Of a DNA stretch of 64,000 nt, positions 1-12,700 are shown one piece after another; position 1 is the stretch's first letter, and every line of letters begins with the position of its first letter. The stretch covers positions 1,146,001 to 1,210,000 of the forward strand of contig OU015649.1 of NCBI GenBank assembly GCA_907165275.2, in the 5' to 3' direction. The notes below the pieces were generated by a model that was not told the DNA's origin, did not search any database, and was given only the letters and a program-made list of their open reading frames with translations. The DNA is from Zygaena filipendulae (lineage: Eukaryota; Arthropoda; Insecta; Lepidoptera; Zygaenidae). The translations under genes were made by a program, and so were the position numbers.

Positions 1-3000
1 TCCGCTTTGACTTGATGATACTAGAAGCATTTTCTTAATAGTAAGCTACTTGCAATGGCATTGTGAGCAAAAGGCACCTAAACAATAATCTATACATATT
101 ATAATAAAAGTGTAACGGATCGCTGTCTGTAAATGGAATATTTATATAAGCACTTTGAAATTAGACCTACTGTCCTTGCGACAGCGTCCTTGCGTCCTTG
201 ATACTATTATGGTTAATTCTACGCGCTTTCTGTTCTGGCCAACTAGTTGTTCTGATTGTAAGGGTTTTATTCTAAAGTCTAAAAGAACCAAATTCATCGA
301 ATTGCATAGAAATTCCTAACCGACTAGTATAGTTTTTTACAAAAAGTACTAGGATCACAGAACAACGAAGGAGTGAAATATAAAACAGGAAAAAAAAAGA
401 TTATTCACAAACAAAATTACGCTGAAAATCTAGGTTGGGTTTGTACTGTGGCAATGGCAGCGGCTGGCGATGCGCCGAGAAACAGCCCTCTTGAAATAAA
501 ATTGCAAAATCTGTGCTAATATTATAAAGAGGAAAGATTACCTAACCTTATTTTTGTTTGTTACGATTTAACTCAAAAACTATTGGATCGATTTCAAAAA
601 TTCTTTCACCATTAGAAGCTACATTATCCCTGAGTAACATGAGCTGTATTGTAACCCGGAACAGCTATGTTGAATATAGAGCTTGTGAGCAAAGTTGTAC
701 CGTTAGGAATAGGAATAGTTGAGCAAAGTTGGACGGTAAGGAATACGCGCCATTTTAGTATGACGCGCGATATTTATCCGGTATTTCAATCAAAAGGTGG
801 AAACTATTGTTTAGTAAAATAAAACACCATGAGGAATAAATGTACCATTTACAATATTTTTTTATTCAATATAATAATCTTAATAAATCCAAAATATTTA
901 CACGATACAAAAAACATACAGTATGACCATGATTAGCGTCCTTCCGCCTGAGCTTGTTTATATTATGTCTGTCTGACTGCACGTTACAACATAAATTATT
1001 GTTTTGAACTATGTTTTAATCGTTTTTCTTATAAAGCTACTATGAAATAGTCTCTTAAACATGTTATTACCTGGGTTTAGAATTAAAATGGCGCTTTGAC
1101 CGTCTATTTACTCTACGAATATGCTATGTAGGTTACATAGCCACACACAAGTAATGACTTGTGAGTGAACTGCTCGTAACTTGGGTGTACCTACTACGGA
1201 ATCCTGAGTTACCGTCATCCTCTGTTGTAATTATTAATATCATACAAGCATATTCTATCCAACTATACATAAATAACGAAATCGTCATCTCGATCAGCGA
1301 CTTCAAACTTTTAAGATGTCGCGTTAAGATAAATAAAAAAATTCGAACGAAATTCATATATTTATACATACACAATTATGTAATAAGTTTAATATAAATT
1401 TAACAAATATTGCTCTCCAAATATTATAAGCACGGGGAGATATATATTTTTTTATCACATAAAGTTGGTGAACATTCGGTCACGTTAATAACGTAGCGTC
1501 AGGAAAAGTCAAACTCTCTGTACCTACAGGTGTTGGATCCCTTTCTCTATACATTCATATTATGTTTAACAAAATTTTAACGCGCTACAAGTGAAACAAG
1601 TTGTGATCTAGTTAATATATTACGACTGTTGAGAGCTACAATATTATTAAAAGTGATATTTATTAACCACAGAGTACACTACGCTCTGGCATAGCCATAG
1701 ACGATCACAATCAATAAAAGAGAAAATTCATAAAAGGCAATGACGTATGAACAATGCAATCGATCAAGCTTTTGACCTTATTTGTTGTGCATCAGTATTT
1801 TTCAGCTTCCACGTCTTTGACCAACTCATCAGCGACTACACCGTGAGGGGTACAGCTTGAAGATATTTATTGCAGTCATCCAAGGCACAACAATGAGACA
1901 AATCTAACACTCTTCCTGTATGGAATGCAATTTTTTAAGATTTTCATTAAAAAAAAACGTAAATTTCCTATTACAGAGTCAGGATATACATAATATAATA
2001 TTATGTATTTTTTATATTTAAATATTACATGCTACGTACTGCTTCACGGATTCAAGAGGCCGCGTGCGCGGCAGACGACTTGAAAGGCCCTGAGTAAAAC
2101 TACTTCGAATAATATTGTAACATACAAAAATTGCACAAACAAAAAAGCGAGTGATGTTGCAATAAAGTGGCCACCATTAGCGAAGATACCCTAAAATTTC
2201 GATTATTAAAAATAATTTACAAAACAACAATTAGTTATGTGAGACGCTGTATTAATTACATCATTATAAAATATACGTACGAGTTTATATTTAAAAATGA
2301 ATTTAGGATGCTCTTTGACGATAAAGTGTATAATTTTTTTACTGCAGCGGAAAGGAGAAAAATACTCGCGTAACTAACACTAGGCTCGGGGCGTAATCGC
2401 CGTAACGACAAAAAACATTCCGATTGGTTGGAAAAACTCCCAATGACTCCGCTGCAGTGAAAAATTACACCATATAAACTATGATACGTTAGCTTAAAAA
2501 TACAGATTTTTGTATCTAATAATAGTAATAAATCTAAATACACAATAATAATAATTAAGCTAAATAGCTAAATTGCAGACTTTTCCCCACCCATTATACG
2601 CCCAAATAGCTTGCATGTCGTTCCGAAAACCTCGAGGACAAAACTAGGGGCGATTGAAGACAGTGTGCAGAGAGAAAGCAGTTTCAAAGGTAATAAAAAT
2701 AAAATGGATTTCAAGCAATTTCATTACGGGATCAATACAGATAAAAAATAAAATTACAAGCCCTGATTGATTCTTCGACGTTCGCTGTAAAGCTCAATAG
2801 CCCTCGCCTGTCCCAGAAGGGGCGAAGATAAATAACAACATGATTCTTCGACGCTCAAACAAAATCGCTGGGTACAGTATCTTGAAAATTCGTACAAGGC
2901 TTCTTTTTTATAACGTATAGGTAAGCACTAAAGGCTTTACGGAAATTCAACCCTAAGTTAGGAGATGAAATTGTGTATTTTAATTTTTGAAGAGTCATAG

Positions 3001-3201
3001 AAACCGGTATTTTATTTAACCCTTTGGTTCGTTTCGCGTACTTTAAGGTATTAAAAATTCATCCCCACCCAACGGTGAAGGGGTCAACACTCGGGTAGGT
3101 ACACACTAATGTGACGAGTATAAATGCTCTAGAGATTGTGTGTGCGAGTGCTAGTATGTTTGTAACTCCTTCGCATGGAAACTGCTGGACGGATTCGGAT
3201 G

Positions 3202-3402
3202 AACCCTGAATCACTGGCGGTCCTTCCATACAAGCCCAAAAGCCCGGCCTGTCTAGCTGAAAAGCTTGCTTGTGGAGTATCAAATATTTCAATAAGTATA
3301 AATGAAATTATACTTATTAAAATATTGATATTCTGTGGCAAGTGTTTTGGCTAGGCAGAACAGGCTTTTGGGCTTGTATGGAAGGACCGCCACTGCCCTG
3401 AA
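3202..3402. repeat. Inverted repeat, ~55-bp arms
   Basis: The segment at about 3202-3258 reappears as its reverse complement at about 3347-3402; both arms share the core CTTCCATACAAGCCCAAAAG. The roughly 90-bp spacer is AT-rich. It looks like the remains of a fold-back or duplicated transposon end. Short open frames across it simply read the repeat in both directions. Confidence 0.6.
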
Positions 3403-4354
3403 TCAGCACATCGGCCATCTTTTTTCGCGGAGTTTCCGATCCAATCTCGAAATTCACGCGGCGGCAGTCGAAAAAAAAACAAATCAAAATAACCAGATAA
3501 GTTCCTCTCGTTCTGTCCTTGAGCTCCCTGTTTTATAACTAATCTGCTGTGTATTCAAGTATAGTTTTATATTTTTAAACTAAACAGTATGTTTTAATAT
3601 TATTCATTAAGATTAATGACCCTACGATGTGTATGAGAAAAAAACATGAACGTAGGTAGTAAATGCACCTTCACCGAATAAAATTTACTTTTCATATTAC
3701 ATACGGAAGCGAAGCTTCGGGTTTTAAACAAAGCTCGACCAGAAACTCTTTAAAGTTTGTTGCTGTAGTCAGAGAAATACATCGTTAGTTGGATCATATT
3801 ATTGTTACTAAAGAGTAAAGAGCACGGTCTAAAGAGCAGTAATGTGTCGTACTTTTCAGTTGCTTTATTTTTTATAAACATTTCTGGACGAACTTTGATT
3901 GTAATTTAGTCAGCTAAAACTTTTGACGAGTCCGTTGGCTGTGCGAATTGGATTCCAAATATCTTATACAATAACGATTTGTTACAAATTAGGTTAAAAG
4001 TATTAAAATTTAGTCAAAACTACAAGTTGATACTAAAATAGGCAATTTTTATTCTAGTGGAAAATCTTTATAGTATAAAAAACCATCTTTTAAGTTTATA
4101 ATGCAACGATGAAAACTTGGTTTAGCTCCGTTCTCTCGTTATTTGAAGCGACCCTAGTTTCATTGTAAGTGTATTTTGACATAGTTTTGAAGTTTCTGTG
4201 GGGTCGAGGATTGAAAACACGTGGCTCACTTTTGGCTGACTGATAAGTGGTACCTGTGATGGGTGGTAGCGTTGCGTCGACCAATAGAAATAATTCGAAA
4301 CTTGACGTACGAATATATTCGTCAAATAAAGTGATGTTTCGTTTCACAATTTAA

Positions 4355-4747
4355 TATACAGAGTGTAACTTAACGACCGACATAATATTCTAGCTCTCGA
4401 TTATTCATGCTTACATGTGACCAATAAAAATATATTTAAAGAAACCACTGTTATTACAGTTATTACAGACAGAAAATCTTAACAAAGAACGTGGGTTTAT
4501 TTATTTAACGGATGACTGACCTTTGTTGTTTATTTGTCGGCGCGTCAGCGGCAATACAAAGGAAAGGGGCGTCAAATGACCTTAGAGGTATGATTTGTCA
4601 GCGTGTCGGCAACTTGCGTATCCATTTTTCTTGGTTTTTTTTTATAGATAATCAGTTCAAAATTAATTTTTGCCTTTTTACATATTTGAGACGGGAATAC
4701 TGGATACTTCTTCAATACGTCCCTCGTTTAATCTTACACCCTGTATA
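4355..4747. mobile_element. TIR element (MITE), TATACAG-type ends
   Basis: The left end TATACAGAGTGTAA and the right end TTACACCCTGTATA are inverted copies with one mismatch, 393 bp apart. Ends beginning with TA suggest a Tc1/mariner-type target. The interior has no transposase-like frame, so it would be a non-autonomous copy. A 130-bp element with similar ends lies at 56771-56900. Confidence 0.5.
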
Positions 4748-5680
4748 TTTGTTGTGCACATTTACGAGACCATTGGAATCTTAGCGAGTTTGCACCGACT
4801 AAATTACATATTTATAACTATATAATAACTCTATATTATAAGTTGTTGATATACAAGAAGCCTAAAATACAAAAAAAAAATTGAAAATCTCCTTTTATTA
4901 ATTTTTTTATTCATTATTTTATTACTATATCAATAGTTATTTATTTGTTTATTTAAATAATAATAATGCTTAACGCTACGCGGGAAGAGTACGCCAACTC
5001 AAATAACATAACGTAATAATGTAATACAATATACAACGTGTCGCAGAAAAGTGCAGTTATCAACTTATCATTAATTTTATTAATAGTTTTAATTTGATTG
5101 AACACCAACATAGTGAAAATTCATAAAGTTATAAATTCATAGCTATACGACGTTAAAGTTCTCAAAGTGAACTGTAGGTACAAATTAGCCGAGAAGTTCA
5201 ACGAACCCTCGATAGTTCTAACACAGATAATAATAATGTCACTTGATCATCGTCGAATTATTATTGCAAACGAGAAGCACGTTTCTATTATCAAATTATT
5301 ATTTATTTTACCAAGAAGAATATTAAATTTAACCTCCCTGTAACACGCTGTATAAAATATTTATTTTCTTTTTTTTTTATTAGGTACATAATATTTTATT
5401 GATTAATTAATTAAATATACAAGTGGTTTTTCAATGTTGTTCCAACGGGTTTTTGCTATAATGTCGTTTGATGAAAGAGCTTGTTTATGTTGCGTGTAGC
5501 ACGTGCGGTGCGGTGCGTGTGGGGCGCCCCGCCCCCCCGCCCAACGGCTGTTCGTTTGATTATCTATTATAATATTTATATTGTTTATTACCTACGACAT
5601 ACCTCATCAAGCCCCGCGCACGCCCTCACCGATCAGTGACATTGTCTGGGAAACACAATACGACATACATTGAGTAACGA

Positions 5681-5876
5681 ATTACTAGCCGCCTCCCGCG
5701 ATTTCACCCGCTTTACTTTCGGGAGTTCCCGCGAGAGCCCGCAGGATGAAAAGTATCATTTATGTCCTATTCCAGATTGAGACAGATGTCTCTGTACCAT
5801 AATTCCATCCAATTCCGTTCTGGCGATTGAGCAACATCCATCCATCCAAACTCTGACATTCATAATACTAGTATCA
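5681..5876 (+). repeat. SINE-like repeat, diverged copy
   Basis: This is a diverged copy of the window's commonest interspersed repeat. The order of blocks is a 'ttcaccCGCttta' head, 'gagttcccgcg', a 'gatgaaaagta' block, 'ttccatccaattccgttc', 'gattgagcaacatcc', and a tail like 'cataatactagta'. Better preserved copies are at 10722-10929, 16201-16393 and 24761-24957. Confidence 0.55.
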
Positions 5877-6130
5877 TAGACTAGAACACTTAAAATCTTT
5901 TATTGGACACAAAGGGGAGCCAATAAAGTAACCGAGCCAGATAAAAGTAAAGTTTGGGGAATGCTGCATTAGTATTTTAGAGACCTTGTTAAGATAAAAG
6001 GGACATGGTCGGATATATTGCATATTATGTATGTAATGGTGGTGTATTTATATGTATGTGCATATACCTCTTTTTTTTAATATTCAAATTTCAATTAGTT
6101 ATTGAATCCGTATACGTATGTGTGAGATAT

Positions 6131-6708
6131 AGGTATGTGTGTTCGTGGGATGGACGCGTGCTTGTCTGTAAGAGATGTACGAGTAGGTGGCATGGACGCG
6201 TATTTATCTGTAAGGGGTGTATGTGTTGGTGGAATGGACGCGTACTTTTCTGTAAGGGATGATGGTATTAGCGCGTACTTGACTAAGGGATGTATGTGTT
6301 GGTGGGATGGACGCGTACTTTTCTGTAAGGGATGATGGTATTAGCGCGTACTTGACTAAGGGATGTATGTGTTGGTGGGATGGACGCGTACTTTTCTGTA
6401 TGGCATGTATGTGTTGGTGCCTGGTTGTATGGACGCGTACTTTTCTGTAAGGGATGATGGTATTAGCGCGTACTTGACTAAGGGATGTATGTGTTGGTGG
6501 GATGGACGCGTACTTTTCTGTAAGGGATGATGGTATTAGCGCGTACTTGACTAAGGGATGTATGTGTTGGTGGGATGGACGCGTACTTTTCTGTATGGCA
6601 TGTATGTGTTGGTGCCTGGTTGTATGGACGCGTACTTTTCTGTAAGGGATGATGGTATTAGCGCGTACTTGACTAAGGGATGTATGTGTTGGTGGGATGG
6701 ACGCGTGC
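6131..6708. repeat. Minisatellite with 195-bp higher-order period
   Basis: Tandem units share GATGGACGCGTACTTTTCTG and GTATGTGTTGGTG. Unit starts at 6287, 6360, 6402, 6482, 6555 and 6597 give spacings of 73, 42, 80, 73 and 42 bp, so 73+42+80 recurs as a 195-bp higher-order unit. The left edge decays into looser copies. Because 195 is a multiple of three, long open frames cross it on both strands (for example 6204-6716 minus); these are not evidence of a gene. The array ends about 24 bp short of the Rab5 stop codon. Confidence 0.9.
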
Positions 6709-6731
6709 AGCCTCACCTGCGGGTGCTTGTA

Positions 6732-9700
6732 TCACTTGCAGCAGGAGGAGGAGCGCGGCTGCTCGCCGTCCGCCAGGCGCCGCCCGCCGCCCGCCGCGCC
6801 GCCGCCCGCGCCCTCGCTCTTTGGTAACTTGTTCGCTGCAAACACGGAAACGCGCACGCGTTACTCGACTACGTTCGAGTACATTCAGTCTATGTAAAAT
6901 TTCATGATGATCGGTTGAGCCGTTGAGGCGTGAAAGCGTAACAAACAAACAAACTCACTTTCACATAATAAGGATTATAGAGAGAGCCTTTCGTCTTTTC
7001 TATGTCAGTCTGTTCGGGATCAATATTTGTGACGGTTGAATAAAGTTTCATGAAAGGTAAGTCAGTTTAAATAGGGTAGGTACTTTTCGTCCCTGAGAAT
7101 TGAAATGACACCACAGAAAAACACATATAAAAATGTCAGTGTCTATAACAACTAGTATTGCTACTACTGCTGTAGTATACTATAAAAATTTGTTACATTA
7201 ATCAATGTTGTAATTGTTAATACACTATTATGTTAACACTAGCTGTGCCCCGCGGTTTCACCCGCGGTAATTTCGAAGTTCCCTCGGGAATTGAGTAAAC
7301 GTATGAGAGGATATGAGCTTGAAAGCGCATTTTCATCCGAATTGCTTCAAATTTATCGTCATTGCTCAGCTCCTTTAAGTCTTAGCGTTATGGTATATAG
7401 CCTATAACCTGCTCAGGAGTATGGACTACAATCGTACCAAGTTTGGTTAAAATCCCTTCAGTAGTTTTTGATGCGTGCACATGCGTAGACAGACAGACAG
7501 ACAAACACAAAAAATTGACTGATTGCATTTTTGGCATCAGTATCGATCACCATTCATCCTCCAATATTAATTTTGTATATATTATATTCAATGTACAGAA
7601 CTGACCTCTATAATTTTGTTATAAGTATACATAGACATAGAAGATTAAATAAATAAACAATATTGCTCATAAAATAATGGGGACTGCTCACCGATAGCTA
7701 AGAATATATCGTTGACGTTCATGGCGGTCTTGGCGCTGGTCTCCATGAAGAGCAGGCCGTTCTCGTCGGCGTAGGCCTGCGCCTCCTCGAACTCGACCAT
7801 GCGCTTGGCGGCCAGGTCGCTCTTGTTGCCCGCCAGTGCGATCACTATCGACGGCGACGCCTGCCGCTGCAGCTCCTTCACCCAGTTCTTGGCGCGACCG
7901 AATGTGTCCTGGAACACCCGACACATTAGCACGCAGAGAAAGGAACACACCAAGTAGAGACTAGAGAGGCGATGCAGGCGCCCCGCGCCGCGGCCACAAG
8001 CGAACGTAGTGATCATGATCTTTGGCCCATAACTTCAGAATACTTTATTTGCTGCCAGTATTCCACGCACTGTCAATGTCAAAAATAGACCAAGTAAATA
8101 AATAAAATTTATAATATATAATATTTCAATAGACCAAAAAATACTTTCGCCATAAATTTAAGAGGTAATAGAAGATAATATTTTTATCAAAGTAACATTG
8201 TCGTTGGCAAATTATACAACGTGTTAATGAATTAACTGAAAACTAGAAAGTAGTTTGCTCAGAATCAACTAGCGAATCGATTGCACTATGTTTTAATATA
8301 GGTTATATTTTTTCATTTTTATTAGCCCATGTCTAAATTATTTATAATACATGATTTGGCGTACGCCACCCGCAGCAAAAAAATTCGAACCGGTAGGCGC
8401 GGGCGAAGCGCTTGGAATTTCGTAGATAGACCTCCAAACTAATGTTGAATAACTTTTAAAATATACATTTTTTCGACATAAAATATATTTTAATCATATT
8501 ATTGTTTATTTTTTTTAAATGGGGTGTTATCAGGTTTTCAGATAATTCATTAACACGTTGTATAAATGGACGCCATCATTAAAGAATAAGAACAGACAAA
8601 AAAATTGTGTACGTAACCAAATGGAGTTTATGACGGTCAATTACGTTACTGAATGTTCGTGACTCGGGCACGTTACGTATAGCTTTGTGTACGAATTACG
8701 AAACTCTGCTGGCGACACTAGCTGTGCCCCGCGGTTTTTGAGAGTTTTGAGATCAGCGGGGTTAGTCAAGTTGACATTCTACAATCGTTAACGCATAGAA
8801 AACTAGAATAGAAAACTTTGGTCAGCCAATCAAAACTCTAGCTTTACGTGACCGCTTGAAAACTAGACTTTTGATTGGCTGACCGAGTGACATGACGTTT
8901 CGTTACTTATGTTTTCTATGCGTCAACGATTGTAGAATGTCGACTTGGCTAATCCCGCAGGAACCTTTTGAGCGAAAGCGTAACAGACAGACAGAGTTAC
9001 TTTCGCATTTATAATTTTACTAGCAATGCCCCGCAGTTTCAACCGCGGTAATTTCAGAGTTCCCGCGGGAGTATCGGGATAAAAAGTACCCTATGTCCTT
9101 CTCTGTACCCCTGACAACGTGCAAGCCAAATTTCATCCAAATCCGTTCAGCCGTTTTTGCGTGATTGAGTAACAAACATCCAAACATCTACACTTTCACA
9201 TTTATAATATTATCAGGATAGTAGAGATTATTTAGGTTAATTAATATTAATTATTTAGAATATTTAGATCAATGCTCACGAAAAACAAAACTGCAACAAT
9301 AACAAATGGACGCAGATAATCAATAACATGTTAACCCACAATATTAAGTTATTGATTCAAAACGCTTTATTGAGAGTTATAGACCTTTTTTTAATTATGT
9401 GTTTACCTTATTACATTGTTTAAATACCAAAAACAATTACACATAAAAAATGCTGAAACAAAATGACGATATGATTTAAAAACACGATTTATTCAAAATT
9501 TCTCCAATGTGGGTTAACACACACACTATTGCTTATCTATGTCCAAATAATCATGCAACGATAAGGGTCTGCTCATATGATCATACTATTTCTAGCATCT
9601 AGCTAGCATCGATTATCTAGCGTAACCCTTATAGAGACGGGAGGGGTGCGGTTTTGTATTACGACATACGCTACTACGTACACGGTACAATTAAGACTTT

Positions 9701-12700
9701 TGCGACACGATTACCAGAATCGCGCTCTAAAATAAAAATTAAAAAGCTTATGAATAACTGCAATCTCTGTCTATCTGTCTGTTACGCTTTCACGCCTTAA
9801 CGGCTCAACCGAGCATCATGAAATGTTGTACACACGTTGTCAGAGATACAGAAAAGGACATAGGGTACTTTGTATCTCGGAATTCCAGCGGGATCTCTTG
9901 AAATTTCCGCGGATGAAACCGGGGGGAACAGCTAGTATGTAGAGATAGATATTTTTCTCTTGAATGCGGGCACTGCAACTGCCATATAAATCAAAACGTT
10001 GCATATCTGCAACAAAATTATCGCTCGTCGAAAAGGGTTGATGCGCGTTTGGCCTCAGGGCGACATACTGTCGCGCGCCGAGTGTCACCGCGGGGGAACC
10101 GCCTTATCAGTGTGCGAGCAGGCGGCGGCGCCGACCTTGAACCCCGGCGAAGCCCTACCCGCGCCGGCTACGTAAGTACGTAAACACGATTACATTACAT
10201 TTGTCGATACGTAGGTACTTTATGCTATACGACCCACCAGTCACCACACACCCGAAAGTAGAACTATGCGTTTTCAAATACAAAAGTCGTGGACCGTGGT
10301 GCTTTTATAAACATCTCATCAATGTTATGAGCGGTAAAGTTTTCTTTACTAAGGGGGACATAGGACACTTTATTTTTGGGAAAAATAACCGAGGGAGTCC
10401 CGAAAACCACACGGAATCGCGCAAAAAAGGTGTTTCTTATGTTTTTGATTAGGACAGAACGTTTTTATCATCACGTTTCCAAGAGCTGCCAAGTTGGGTA
10501 TTTTATTAACACATTTTTAATCGAGCATTGGTGTTAAATTTTATCAACGGTTAGTGTAAAAGAGTTTTATTTGTGTCGGCATTATCCGTATAATTATTCC
10601 GACATTAATCTGATAACGTGCACCAGACACCGTCCTGTGACGTCTCGCGATAACCCGCGACACGGGGGCCGCCATTACGTTGATGCGTTGACCCAATCAA
10701 TCAATCAATCAAATATCATTTACTAGCTGCACCCCGCGGTTTCACCCGCGGTAATTTTGAAGTTCCCGCGGGAATCGAGGGATAAAAAGTACCCTATATC
10801 CTTCTCTGTACCCCTGACAACGTGCATGCCAAATTTCATCCAATTCCGTTCAGCCGTTTTTGCGTGATTGAGTAACAAACATCCAAACATCCATCATCAA
10901 AACTTTCACATTTATAATATTAGTAGGATTGTTACCATGATGATAAAAATACATTGAAAAATAACTAAAGTAGGCAACAAAGGGCGGCCTTATTGCTAAA
11001 AAGCAATTTCTTCCAGGCAACCGTAACTATAAATAAGAATAAGAATTACTATAGACTATAGAGTGGGTGGTGCTACAGGTATAACTACTATTTTTACCTA
11101 GAGAAAACATAGAGAAAAGTAATAATAATAAGATACAAATAAATAAATAAGTGAAATAAAACCCTAAAATAAAAATAAGTAGAATAAACAGTAAATAGAT
11201 AGATAGACCAACATAGTTATTAAATTACTTTGTGACATTACATTGAAGGATAAAGTACCACATAAGTATGATATAAGTACGATGGGAATAGAAATATATT
11301 ATAAATATAATTGGAAAATAAAGTGCGAATCTACGTGAACGAACCTATAATATCTTGCAGCGAGAAACCAAAAAATAACTAGAGTGATAAAAAAACTACA
11401 TATTAAGGAAATGTTCCTTGACCAGCTTCTTAAATATTGCAATAGATCTGGCCTAACCCTTTGTTACTTTATCCAAATGAATATCACTTGTCTGTTATCT
11501 TTTTAAGCCGTCGCGGCACTCAATCCCGCACAAAACATACTTAGAACCTCCTCCGTTTTGGAAGCCGGTAAAAAACTGTCGAATTGGCCAAAACTTATTT
11601 TTGAATGTCGGTTAAAAATCGAAGAGTACGTTGTCAGTTTGTGTCATTTATCTTAGTTGAAATGTAAAAATAAAACCGCGATTTACACAAGGTATACTTT
11701 CAGTTTTTTGCTCACTCTTATCTGTTATGTGAAAAAAAAAACAATAGGCATAAAACATATTTGCGTGATTTGCATGCCAACAACAGTTATCTAAATGTAC
11801 ACTTATGGTGTGCGAGATATTAATTCACAAGCTATACATATAGGAGGTCATATCAGATAAATCAGCTCACTTTTACCGACAAAGAGCGCTCGTCGTCGGC
11901 GCATTTTATACGTATACTAGCTGTCCCGCGCGGTCTCACCCTCGATAATTTCGAAGTTCTCGCGGAATTGTTCCATACAAATTTGTAACCCAATGATGTA
12001 CCCCTTGCATCCCCTTAGGGGTGGAATTTTCAAAAATCTTTTCTTATCGGATGCCTACGTCACACAAAGAACACACACCCCAAGTTTCAGGTCTCTACGA
12101 TCAGCGGCTTAGGCTGTGCGTTGATCCATCAGTCATTCAGGCAGGACAAAGACCTCTTCGTTAATTTGCCATTTACCTCCAAGAATTTGATCTTTATAAG
12201 TGATACAAAGCGTTCAAAATCGACGATTTTGAAGAAAATTATTTAATTTATAAATTCCATTTTATAATGGGATAATTAGTTATTGTATAGTTAGTTTTTA
12301 TCAAAATCGGTCCTTACACTATTTTGAGCATTATTCGCAAAATTCATTCTGTACTATATTTTCTAATCACATCGTCTAGAGGTACTCAATAGTGTCCGTC
12401 ATTCTACAGGACGTGGCAAAAGAACCGATATACTTCACACAACTTCTGCCGTCTCGAATGACGTAAGTGAAACTCGCCATTCGGCTCACTTACAAATAAC
12501 GCAAACTGCACTCTTCACTGAGTAAGTCATATTGTGTTGGTCGAGATCACCCATACTAGGCCGGTTGACTATCTTAGAAGAATGGGTGGTCAGTGTTCAC
12601 AGTTCACACGACCTGTCCCTGGTTTCTTGAAACTCCATAGTAGCATAAGATACAGGGTGCAAAAGTTCAACTCTTCATATTGTATGTGTGGCCGAAAATT

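Larger units (their letters stand above)
1..5560. other. Gene-poor AT-rich stretch with repeat remnants
   Basis: No open frame here resembles a known protein and no convincing splice-bounded exon was found on either strand. The visible structure is repeat-like: an inverted repeat at about 3202-3402 and a TIR-bounded element at 4355-4747, both listed separately. A GC-rich patch lies near 5505-5550. Long 3' untranslated sequence of Rab5 (minus strand, stop at 6732) could extend into the right end, but nothing in the sequence proves it. Confidence 0.5.

Noticed and set aside
6204..6716. 170-codon minus frame and overlapping plus frames through the minisatellite
   Set aside because: The higher-order period (195 bp) is a multiple of three, so frames stay open by arithmetic. 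The product is a plain repeat with no known similarity.
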